From assembly GCA_900549445.1 (NCBI GenBank), contig UROS01000084.1, forward strand, positions 1 to 9,829: a stretch of 9,829 nucleotides of DNA. Direction: 5' to 3'. Below the pieces are notes generated by a model, which was given only the letters and a program-made list of their open reading frames with translations, was not told the DNA's origin and did no database searches. The position numbers and the translations under genes were made by a program. How positions within the stretch are numbered: the stretch's first letter is position 1; the number at the start of each line of letters is the position of its first letter. This DNA is from an uncultured Porphyromonadaceae bacterium. Its GTDB lineage: Bacteria > Bacteroidota > Bacteroidia > Bacteroidales > Muribaculaceae. Shown in pieces: positions 1-6,415 of this stretch.

Positions 1-41
1 CTCTCTATTCGTCGGCAGCGTCAGATGTGTATAAGAGACAG
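1..41 (+). other. Illumina Nextera i5 adapter with index (assembly artefact)
   Basis: This is synthetic sequence, not genome. Bases 1-8 read CTCTCTAT, which matches the Nextera i5 index S502/N502. Bases 9-22 read TCGTCGGCAGCGTC, the Nextera read-1 adapter. Bases 23-41 read AGATGTGTATAAGAGACAG, the Tn5 mosaic end. All three parts are exact and in library order, so the contig ends in untrimmed adapter and genomic sequence starts at about base 42. The mosaic end should not be read as a natural Tn5 or IS50 end, because the index and adapter bases exist only in library oligonucleotides. Confidence 0.98.
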
Positions 42-45
42 GGTG

Positions 46-77
46 CAAAGGTATGATTTTTTTTTAAGCCGCGCAAC
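46..77 (-). promoter_or_regulatory. Possible divergent Bacteroidota promoter reading out of the contig
   Basis: On the reverse strand, bases 53-46 read TACCTTTG, an exact match to the Bacteroidota -7 element TAnnTTTG. Twenty bases upstream, bases 77-74 read GTTG, a three-of-four match to the -33 element TTTG. The spacing fits the 19-21 bp seen in this phylum. The predicted transcription start falls at about base 40, inside the adapter, so the gene it would serve is not in the assembled sequence. The motif is short and the -33 box imperfect, so this is tentative. Confidence 0.35.
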
Positions 78-114
78 GGCGGGGGGGGGTTTCAGTTTGT
101 TTTTTGGAAATTTT

Positions 115-146
115 TTTGCTTTTTGGTGAAGAAGTGTGTACTTTTG
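115..146 (+). promoter_or_regulatory. Bacteroidota-type sigma-ABfr promoter for the GH3/alkaline phosphatase pair
   Basis: Bases 115-118 read TTTG (-33 element) and bases 139-146 read TACTTTTG, matching the -7 consensus TAnnTTTG, with exactly 20 bp between them. This is the textbook arrangement for the primary sigma factor of Bacteroidota. Transcription should start at about base 150-155, only some 6-11 bases before the ATG at 161. The transcript would then be almost leaderless and could not carry a Shine-Dalgarno site. This also rules out the in-frame ATG at 104, which lies upstream of the promoter. Confidence 0.75.
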
Positions 147-160
147 TTGTAGACAAAATC

Positions 161-1678
161 ATGGATTTGATAACTCCCATAATGCGAGAATGGCTTAAGG
201 GCCGCGTCCGTCAGACCCGGCGCTGGCAAGGTGCCGTGAAGGAGGTGCAGCTTGAGCAGTTGCGCCGGCTTGCGCGGTGCGGCGCGCGCACGCGATGGGG
301 CGCCGGCAGAGTGCTTGAGCGCACGGAAAGCTATGAGGATTTCATAGGCGCTGTGCCGGAGCTTTCTACCTATAACGATATCCGCCGCTACGTTATGGAT
401 ATGATAGGCGGAGAGCGCGACGTTCTCTGGCCGGGAGTTGTAAGGCGGTTCGCGCAGTCGTCGGGTACGTCGGACGGCAAGAGCAAATTCATACCCGTCA
501 CCGACGATTCGCTGCGGCTGAGCCATTACCGCGGCGGTACCGATGTTGTGGCGCATTATCTGTCGAATTACCTCGACAGCCGGATTATGGCCGGGAAGGC
601 TTTTATTTTAGGCGGAAGTTTCGCCAATGAGCTTACCCTGCCCGCAGGAGTGAAGGTGGGTGATCTTTCCGCCAATCTGATCGAGAATATCAACCCGACG
701 GTGAATCTGTTCAGGATTCCGAAGAAGAGTGTGGCGCTCATGAGCGACTGGACAAAGAAACTGCCGGCACTCGTGGCGGCCTCGCTCCATGAGAATGTCA
801 CTAACATCTCGGGCGTGCCTTCATGGTTTATGACCGTAATCAAGGAGGTTATAAAGGCAGCAGGGGCGGATACGATTCATGATGTATGGCCTGACCTCGA
901 GGTGTTTTTCCACGGGGGCATATCTTTCGACCCTTACCGCGAACAGTACCGCCGTCTTACCGACCCGGCGAAGATGAGGTATGTGGAGACTTACAATGCC
1001 TCGGAGGGCTTTTTCGCGGTGCAGAACGACCCGGCAGACCGCGGGATGCTGCTGTTGCTGGACGCCGGGACTTTCTACGAGTTCATCCCTCTCGGCGGCG
1101 ATGCCGAAGATGCCGTGCCGGCATGGGAAGTGGAAGAGGGACGGGTATATGAGATGGTGATAACGTCGTGCAACGGACTATGGCGTTACCGGATAGGCGA
1201 CACGGTGAAAATCGAGAGCGCCGACCCGCTGAAAATTACGATAGCCGGCCGCACGCGCCATTATATCAACGCTTTCGGCGAGGAGCTGATGGTTTACAAC
1301 GCCGACGCGGCGATTGCGCGGGTGAGCAAGGAACTGGACTGCGGCGTGGCAAACTATACCGCGGCGCCTGTCTACGCCGGCGACCGCACCCGCGGGCGCC
1401 ATGAGTGGCTGATAGAGTTCAACCGCCGTCCCGCCGACCTCGATGAGTTCGCGCGGCGTCTCGACTTGGCCCTGCAGGATGAAAACAGCGACTATCAGGC
1501 CAAGCGTGCGGGAGGGATTTTTCTCGACTGTCTGACCGTGGTTGAAGGTAAGCCGGGCATATTCGACCGTTGGCTGGCCTCTACCGGCAAACTCGGCGGA
1601 CAGCGCAAGGTGCCCCGCCTGTGCAACGACCGCCGCTTCATCGATCCGATTCTTGAAATGAACAAGCAAATAAACTGA
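161..1678 (+). CDS. GH3-family acyl-adenylating enzyme (GH3 auxin-responsive promoter family)
   Basis: A 505-residue protein of the GH3 family, part of the ANL superfamily. Plant members adenylate carboxylic acids such as indole-acetate or jasmonate and join them to amino acids; the substrate of bacterial members is unknown. All three nucleotide-binding motifs are visible: SSGTSDGK at residues 100-107, YNASEG at 278-283 and WRYRIGD at 341-347. They are followed by a hinge-like AGRTRHYINAFGEE at 362-375 and a conserved-looking QRKVPRL near the C-terminus (481-487). No signal peptide or membrane segment is seen, so it is probably cytoplasmic. The ATG at 161 was chosen over the in-frame ATG at 104 because the promoter lies between them and because bacterial GH3 proteins begin about here; an ATG at 182 is a less likely alternative. 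It is the first gene of a two-gene unit with the alkaline phosphatase 4 bp downstream. Confidence 0.9.
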   Translation: MDLITPIMREWLKGRVRQTRRWQGAVKEVQLEQLRRLARCGARTRWGAGRVLERTESYEDFIGAVPELSTYNDIRRYVMDMIGGERDVLWPGVVRRFAQSSGTSDGKSKFIPVTDDSLRLSHYRGGTDVVAHYLSNYLDSRIMAGKAFILGGSFANELTLPAGVKVGDLSANLIENINPTVNLFRIPKKSVALMSDWTKKLPALVAASLHENVTNISGVPSWFMTVIKEVIKAAGADTIHDVWPDLEVFFHGGISFDPYREQYRRLTDPAKMRYVETYNASEGFFAVQNDPADRGMLLLLDAGTFYEFIPLGGDAEDAVPAWEVEEGRVYEMVITSCNGLWRYRIGDTVKIESADPLKITIAGRTRHYINAFGEELMVYNADAAIARVSKELDCGVANYTAAPVYAGDRTRGRHEWLIEFNRRPADLDEFARRLDLALQDENSDYQAKRAGGIFLDCLTVVEGKPGIFDRWLASTGKLGGQRKVPRLCNDRRFIDPILEMNKQIN

Positions 1679-1682
1679 TAAT

Positions 1683-3074
1683 ATGAAATTTAAATCGATT
1701 CTTGCATCGGCTTTGGCTTTGGCCTCGACCTTTGCGGCAAGCGCGGACTCTCCCCGCTACATTTTTTATTTTATAGGCGACGGCATGGGACTTGGCCACG
1801 TGATGACCACGGAGAGCTACTACCGCGACGTGATGAAAAGCGACAGTCCGCTTCTGATGCTGCAGTTTCCGGTGACGTCGGTTGCAACCACTTATTCCGC
1901 CTCGTCGCCGGTAACAGACTCTGCGGCAGCCGGAACAGCGCTTTCAACGGGCCATAAAACCAAAAACGGCATGCTCGGCATGGGCCCTGATACTACTGCC
2001 GTTCAGTCGATAGCTGTCGATCTCAATAAAATGGGTTACGGCATCGGAGTGGTGACCACGGTCTGCCCCGACGATGCCACGCCGGGCGCATTTTATGCCC
2101 ACGTGCCAAACCGCTCTATGTATTACGAAATCGGCCGCGACGCAGCTGCGTCGGGTGTAAGTTTCCTCGCCGGGTCGAATCTGCGCGGACTGCGCGACAA
2201 GGACGGCAAGCCCACCGGTCTCGAGGAAATCATCAGCGAAGCGGGGATAAGTGTGGTGAGGGGTACTGACGCGCTGAAATCGGTCACCTCCGAGCGTGTG
2301 ATTCTGCTTAACACCGATTCGATCAACGGCGATGTCGGCTACACTGTCGATTCGATAGCAGGCGTTCTTACCCTTCCGGCAATGACGGAGGCATGTCTTG
2401 AGCACCTGCAGAAAAACTCGCCCGAAAGCTTCTTTATGATGGTTGAGGAGGGCAGCATTGATCATTGCGCCCACGGCAACGATGCCGCCGGTGTGGTGAT
2501 GGAGACCATAAGCTTTCAGGATGCAATACGCATTGCCTACGACTTCTATCTGAAGCATCCGGCAGAGACGCTGATCGTTATCACCGCCGACCACGATACC
2601 GGCGGAATGGTTCTCGGAAGCAACAGCCAGCCTTACAATGCGCACCTCAACTATCTTGCCTACGAGAAGGTGTCGAAAGACCGTTTTGCCGAATTCTGCA
2701 AGTCGATGCTCCGTTCGCGCCGCATCTTCACCTGGGAGGACATGCGCGAGTATCTTGAAGAAAATATGGGCTTCTGGAAGCACGTGCCGGTGAGCGAAGA
2801 GCAGACCAAGGCACTCGAGGAAGCGTTCGACCGCTGTTTCCTCAAGTTGCAGAGCGGAGGCCAGACCACGATGTACAACACTTACAACGACTTTGTGGTG
2901 ATGGTGTACCGGGTGATGGACGATGCCTGCGGAATCGGCTGGACAGCCAATTCTCATGCGGGTAATTTCGTGCCGGTCTATGCTGTCGGCGCCGGATCGG
3001 AAATTTTCAACGGTCTGAACGACAATACCGAAATTCCGATGAAGATATTGAAGCTCGCAAAGGGCGGAAAGTGA
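1683..3074 (+). CDS. Exported alkaline phosphatase (PhoA family)
   Basis: A 463-residue metal-dependent phosphomonoesterase, close in length to E. coli PhoA (471). It has a signal peptide: a short basic start (MKFK), a hydrophobic stretch to about residue 17, and an A-S-A site predicting cleavage after residue 21, so it should act in the periplasm. The catalytic set looks complete by motif: D33 in IGDGMG, nucleophile S80 in TDSAAAGT, T133 in DDATPG, E255/D260/H264 in VEEGSIDHCAH, D303-H304 in TADHDTGG and H425 in ANSHAGN. These correspond to the two zinc sites and the magnesium site of PhoA. It starts 4 bp after the GH3 gene with no promoter in the gap, so it is probably co-transcribed. No Pho box was recognised. 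Related PhoA-fold phosphodiesterases exist, so the natural substrate is uncertain. Confidence 0.95.
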   Translation: MKFKSILASALALASTFAASADSPRYIFYFIGDGMGLGHVMTTESYYRDVMKSDSPLLMLQFPVTSVATTYSASSPVTDSAAAGTALSTGHKTKNGMLGMGPDTTAVQSIAVDLNKMGYGIGVVTTVCPDDATPGAFYAHVPNRSMYYEIGRDAAASGVSFLAGSNLRGLRDKDGKPTGLEEIISEAGISVVRGTDALKSVTSERVILLNTDSINGDVGYTVDSIAGVLTLPAMTEACLEHLQKNSPESFFMMVEEGSIDHCAHGNDAAGVVMETISFQDAIRIAYDFYLKHPAETLIVITADHDTGGMVLGSNSQPYNAHLNYLAYEKVSKDRFAEFCKSMLRSRRIFTWEDMREYLEENMGFWKHVPVSEEQTKALEEAFDRCFLKLQSGGQTTMYNTYNDFVVMVYRVMDDACGIGWTANSHAGNFVPVYAVGAGSEIFNGLNDNTEIPMKILKLAKGGK

Positions 3075-3092
3075 AAATTCGCATAAACAGAT

Positions 3093-3137
3093 AATCGCCG
3101 CGGATGCTCCATTGAGAGTCCGCGGCGATTGTTTTTT
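3093..3137 (+). terminator. Rho-independent terminator after the alkaline phosphatase gene, possibly bidirectional
   Basis: A perfect 12-bp stem pairs bases 3093-3104 (AATCGCCGCGGA) with 3119-3130 (TCCGCGGCGATT) around a 14-base loop, followed by G and six Ts (3132-3137). It lies 18 bp after the alkaline phosphatase stop. The RsmF-like gene converges on it from the other side, ending at 3157. Read on the reverse strand, the hairpin is followed by ATCTGTTT, a weaker U-rich tail, so it may also end the reverse operon. Confidence 0.9.
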
Positions 3138-3156
3138 ATGCTTTGCGAGCATGCCG

Positions 3157-4545
3157 CTATTGCCGGAGGAGTATGCGCCAGTCCTTGGGGTACAGGTTGT
3201 TGGCGCGGGAGCCGAGATTTTTCACAAAGCCGAGTGGTTCGCCTTCGAAGGAGAGCAATACTTGGCCGCGCGGGGTACCGGCGGGAAGCGTTATGGCCTC
3301 GGAGCGCAGGTAGGCAAGGGCGGTGGCGGCGTCGATCTCTATGGAGGGGAAGGCATCGCGGTTGAGGAGTGCCGACATGGCGAGCGACTGGTCGGGCACA
3401 ACATCGCGCCCCTTAAGATGTCCGGCCACCACGCCGTGGTGAATCACCGACAGCCCCGTGCGCTCTATCTGCCGGAGTACAGGCGCCCACTGCGCCGGGA
3501 AAGCATTGATTCTGCCGTCGGGGCTCACTGTCCACTGCGGTTCGCTGCCGGCTTTGATCCAGCTTTTCACGGAAGCGGGAACTGCGTTTTTGTCTTGACG
3601 GTCGCGTCGCTTGTCTTTCTCCTTTACGGTTGCGCGGGCAGCAGACCCGTCGGGCTTGCGCAAAACGGCTACAAAGAGACCTTCGCCGCGCAGACGGTGG
3701 GGGAGGAAACGGTAACAGTGGTGAGGCGTGTCGATTCCGGGGGCGATTCCCCACTGCGGATCGACTCCGGGCACCTCAACACTCTCTCCTGAGAATTCCG
3801 ATGCAATCCAATCGACCGTTTCCTCATTTTCGCGGCGGTTGAAGGTGCAGGTGCTGTATATGAGAAAGCCGCCGGGACGGAGCGCCGGCCAGAGATTGGC
3901 GATGATTTCGCGCTGGCGCGAAACGCATTCGTCGACGAGGCCTTCCGACCATTGGGCAACGGCGTCGGGATCCTTGCGCATCATGCCCTCGCCCGAACAG
4001 GGCACGTCGGCAATGATAATGTCGGCGCGTTCGCCGAACTCACGGAACGCCGCGGTGTCGCCGCGGGTCACGACGGCGGCGGGAATGCCCCATTTTATGA
4101 CGTTTTCGCGAAGTACTGCCGCACGCGACGGCACATATTCATTGGCAACGACGAGCGACCCCTCGGGCAGACAGACGGCCGCGGCGGTAGTCTTTCCGCC
4201 CGGGGCAGCGCAGGCGTCGACGAGTATCAGCGGGTCTGAAGCATCCGGCACAAGCGACGACACGACATGGGCATGGAACATAGACGACGCTTCCTGCACG
4301 TAGTACCGTCCCTGATGCAGCGCCGGATCGAGTGTGAACACCGGACGCTCGGGCAGATAGAAACCATTGCCGTCGCTCCACGGAACCGGGGTGCATCCGT
4401 CGGCGATCTGCGGTGCTGCTTTTGCCGGGTTGAGGCGTACGGATACCTGCGGATTGCCCTGGGAGAGTGCTTCGGGCAGTCCGGCGAGCAACGGCGAGCC
4501 GTAGCTGCCTAAGAGCCGTATGAAACTTTCAGGCAGACAGGTCAT
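3157..4545 (-). CDS. RsmF-like rRNA/tRNA cytosine-C5 methyltransferase (RsmB/NOP/Sun family)
   Basis: A 462-residue SAM-dependent RNA m5C methyltransferase. Visible motifs are YYVQEASSM at 81-89, the SAM-binding loop DACAAPGGKT at 110-119, ADVPCSGEGMMRKDP at 179-193 with the release cysteine C183, and STCTFNRRENE at 231-241 with the catalytic cysteine C233. A lysine/arginine-rich linker at about 303-319 leads to a C-terminal RNA-binding-type domain ending in NNLYPKDWRI (449-458), as in RsmF, which methylates C1407 of E. coli 16S rRNA (479 residues). The exact target here is inferred. The chosen ATG overlaps the thioesterase stop as ATGA, implying translational coupling; an upstream in-frame start at 4620 would run 79 bases into that gene and add a low-complexity, non-family N-terminus. 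It is the last gene of the reverse operon. Confidence 0.93.
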   Translation of the reverse strand: MTCLPESFIRLLGSYGSPLLAGLPEALSQGNPQVSVRLNPAKAAPQIADGCTPVPWSDGNGFYLPERPVFTLDPALHQGRYYVQEASSMFHAHVVSSLVPDASDPLILVDACAAPGGKTTAAAVCLPEGSLVVANEYVPSRAAVLRENVIKWGIPAAVVTRGDTAAFREFGERADIIIADVPCSGEGMMRKDPDAVAQWSEGLVDECVSRQREIIANLWPALRPGGFLIYSTCTFNRRENEETVDWIASEFSGESVEVPGVDPQWGIAPGIDTPHHCYRFLPHRLRGEGLFVAVLRKPDGSAARATVKEKDKRRDRQDKNAVPASVKSWIKAGSEPQWTVSPDGRINAFPAQWAPVLRQIERTGLSVIHHGVVAGHLKGRDVVPDQSLAMSALLNRDAFPSIEIDAATALAYLRSEAITLPAGTPRGQVLLSFEGEPLGFVKNLGSRANNLYPKDWRILLRQ

Positions 4546-5003
4546 TTCGGCTGGCGGAGCTTGCGACCCTCGTATTTTTCGGCGAGTTCCACCCAAAGGT
4601 TGTCGAGGGGAGCGCCGCAATTGTTTCTGGGGTCGAAACCGGCCATAACGGTGCGGCAGATGCTTTTTACTTCGCCGGAATCAGTGTTGAGAAGGCGCTG
4701 CTCTATTTTCACGCTGCGGTCGCCCACTCCGGCAATGGCAGTCAGCACCTCGAGGTGTTCGTCGAGGAAAGTGGTGGCGTAAAAATCTATGTTGACATTC
4801 ACGATTACAAGGCACATGTTTTCCTGAGTGACGGGTCCGTTGAGCAGGTCTTCGAAATACCGGGCCTTGGCGGTGTCGAAAAGCGAGAGATAGACGTTGT
4901 TGTTGACGTGACCCATGAAATCGAGGTCGTTGATGCGCAGCTGCACCGGCATGCGGTGGCGGAAATCGAATTCAGGTGCGGGTATTCTGATGTTGTTTGC
5001 CAT
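4542..5003 (-). CDS. Hotdog-fold acyl-CoA thioesterase (4HBT/YbgC-like)
   Basis: A 153-residue single-domain hotdog protein. The signature segment is residues 23-50: R23-I-N-D26-L-D28, then F-M-G31-H32-V-N-N. It matches the 4-hydroxybenzoyl-CoA thioesterase pattern, in which the second aspartate (D28 here) is the usual catalytic residue. The N-loop is followed by the central helix (NVYLSLFDTAKARYF) and alternating beta strands such as VIVNVNIDFYATTF. Such enzymes are cytoplasmic, usually tetramers, and hydrolyse acyl-CoA or sometimes acyl-ACP thioesters; the substrate cannot be told from sequence. The gene starts 3 bp after the DUF721 stop and its own stop overlaps the RsmF-like start (ATGA). 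Nothing about its neighbours suggests a specific fatty-acid role. Confidence 0.88.
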   Translation of the reverse strand: MANNIRIPAPEFDFRHRMPVQLRINDLDFMGHVNNNVYLSLFDTAKARYFEDLLNGPVTQENMCLVIVNVNIDFYATTFLDEHLEVLTAIAGVGDRSVKIEQRLLNTDSGEVKSICRTVMAGFDPRNNCGAPLDNLWVELAEKYEGRKLRQPK

Positions 5004-5006
5004 AAT

Positions 5007-5297
5007 CTAATGAAAAAGGATATCGTGGATTACTTCCTTGCCGACCACGTCGTTGAGAGCGCGGACGAGTGCGGCACGGTTGAATGAAAGTTCGTTTTTA
5101 AGCGCTGCGGAGCTGAGGTAGACGTGCATCACCCCGTGGTCTACGAAACGTTTTATGGTGTAGCGGTTGATGCCCTGACCTACGACTTCGGGCCACAGCG
5201 CGCAGATGCGCCGGTCATCGAGTTTTTCGGTTAGGCCGGCGCGGTCGAGGGCGTCGTTGATAATTTCGCCGATCTGTCGGGGATAGGTACGTTTCAT
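5007..5297 (-). CDS. DUF721 family protein (DciA-like)
   Basis: A 96-residue basic protein made almost entirely of a DUF721 domain. Visible are the LWPEVVG segment (34-40), followed by GVMHVYLSSAALKNEL (55-70) and a final helix rich in V, L and N, in the order typical of the family. DciA, the studied DUF721 protein, loads the replicative helicase DnaB in bacteria that lack DnaC or DnaI. This short version is a plausible equivalent in Bacteroidota, but that role is inferred. The start at 5297 was chosen because the domain begins directly after it (MKRTYPRQIGE). A longer open frame reaching 5642 runs into recF in another frame and its extra sequence looks like antisense-free noise. The gene lies 13 bp after recF and 3 bp before the thioesterase. 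Confidence 0.88.
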   Translation of the reverse strand: MKRTYPRQIGEIINDALDRAGLTEKLDDRRICALWPEVVGQGINRYTIKRFVDHGVMHVYLSSAALKNELSFNRAALVRALNDVVGKEVIHDILFH

Positions 5298-5310
5298 GGT
5301 TTCAGCGGAT

Positions 5311-6414
5311 TCAGTGGCGCGGAGTGAACGCCCCGTTTTCCACGCTCCACAGTCGGTATTCGCCAGCGGTACGGGCCATAATCTCGTCGAGGTGGGTGCG
5401 GTTGGTGTCGGTGATGAAAATCTGGCCGAAACCGTTGCCGGTAACCATCTCCACGATGCGCTCCACGCGCGAAGCGTCGAGTTTGTCGAAAATATCGTCG
5501 AGCAGCAGGATGGGGCGTATTCCGGTCGCTTCGCGGAGAAATTCGTACTGGGCGAGGCGCAGGGCGATCGTGAAGGTCTGCACTGGCCCCTGACTTCCGG
5601 TGCGCCGCATGGGCATGCCGTCGAGATCCATGGCGATGTCATCGCGGTGGATGCCTACAGAGGTGTGGCGCACGATCTCGTCGTGGCGGCGTGCGCTGTC
5701 CAACTGTTGCCGGAGAGCCTGCGGGGCGGAGGCGAGGGAGCTTTCGTAGGTGAGGGTCACGTGTTCGCCGCCGCTTCCGGCTATGTGGCCGTAAACGCGG
5801 TCGAAAATTCCGGTCAGGCGCTCAATCCATCCGGCCCGGGTGGTTACAATGTATTCCGCGGCCATGGTCATGGGGAACTCGACGGCTTCGTAGAGAGCCG
5901 GGTTCACGGCGCCGTCGCGCAGCAGACGGTTGCGCTGCTCGAGGTTGCGGTTGTAGCGGATCAGGGCATCGAGATAGCGCTTGTCGCCTTGCGAGATAAT
6001 CATGTCCATCCAGCGCCGGCGCTCTTCGCCGGTTCCGCGGATGAGGTCGATGTCCTGCGGGGCGGTCATTACGAGCGGGAAGGCACCGATGTGGTCGCTG
6101 AGACGCTGGTATTCCTTGCCGCGGCGCTTCAGCGACTTGCGCCGGCCGGCGCCGAAGCCCATGAGGAGATCTTCGTCGGTGTCGCGGCGCAGGTAGTCGG
6201 CCTTGAGAATCGCGAAATCCTCGCCGCGGGTAATGAGCATGCGGTCAGGGACGCCGCTGAAGCTCTTGCAGAGGCTGAGAACGTAGACAGCGTCGAGCAG
6301 GTTGCTCTTGCCCATGCCGTTGTTGCCTATGAATCCGTTGATTTTCGGCGAGAATTCGAGCTGGGCTGAGGCTATATTCTTGAAGTTGGTAAGCGATAGG
6401 CGTTTAAGTTCCAT
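5311..6414 (-). CDS. recF: DNA replication/repair protein RecF
   Basis: A 367-residue RecF, an SMC-like ABC ATPase that helps RecOR load RecA on gapped DNA. It has the N-terminal MELKRLSLTNFKN strand, Walker A GNNGMGKS (30-37), the HRDD segment (256-259), Walker B PILLLDDIFDKLD (301-313) and a D-loop region with the D-A-S-R-V pattern after it. The length is normal for the family. The ABC-signature region reads GSQGPVQTF (273-281), where RecF proteins usually have SQGQQ or SQGQN followed by K or R. The core S-Q-G is kept but the next three residues differ. It begins 1 bp after the U32 stop and is followed at 13 bp by the DUF721 gene, a pairing of replication-linked genes. Confidence 0.96.
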   Translation of the reverse strand: MELKRLSLTNFKNIASAQLEFSPKINGFIGNNGMGKSNLLDAVYVLSLCKSFSGVPDRMLITRGEDFAILKADYLRRDTDEDLLMGFGAGRRKSLKRRGKEYQRLSDHIGAFPLVMTAPQDIDLIRGTGEERRRWMDMIISQGDKRYLDALIRYNRNLEQRNRLLRDGAVNPALYEAVEFPMTMAAEYIVTTRAGWIERLTGIFDRVYGHIAGSGGEHVTLTYESSLASAPQALRQQLDSARRHDEIVRHTSVGIHRDDIAMDLDGMPMRRTGSQGPVQTFTIALRLAQYEFLREATGIRPILLLDDIFDKLDASRVERIVEMVTGNGFGQIFITDTNRTHLDEIMARTAGEYRLWSVENGAFTPRH

Positions 6415-6415
6415 A

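Noticed and set aside
23..41. Natural Tn5/IS50-like transposon end
   Set aside because: The mosaic end is preceded by library index and adapter bases, so it is a tagmentation product and not a mobile element.
68..80. Small hairpin GCCG-N5-CGGC near the contig start as a terminator
   Set aside because: The stem has only 4 bp, and on neither strand is it followed by a T-run (Gs on one side, As on the other).
104..160. N-terminal extension of the GH3 protein from the upstream ATG at 104
   Set aside because: These codons lie over the promoter elements and encode a non-family sequence; transcription should start after base 146.
1944..3152. 402-codon open frame on the reverse strand opposite the alkaline phosphatase
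   Set aside because: It mirrors a complete, motif-verified PhoA gene, has a His/Val/Ala-rich sequence without recognisable domains and covers the terminator. It is a shadow of GC-biased codon use.
3112..4303. Overlapping forward open frames (3112-3792, 3728-4303) opposite the RsmF-like gene
   Set aside because: The reverse-strand methyltransferase has all its catalytic motifs; the forward frames overlap the terminator and each other and show no family features.
5298..5642. Upstream extension of the DUF721 frame into recF
   Set aside because: The extra 115 residues come from recF DNA read in another frame and are Ser/Pro/Arg/Ala-rich noise; the DUF721 domain begins right after the ATG at 5297.
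5296..6369. 357-codon forward open frame opposite recF
   Set aside because: It lies wholly opposite recF, whose motifs are all intact, and its product is a low-diversity Val/Ala/Glu/His-rich sequence with no domain.
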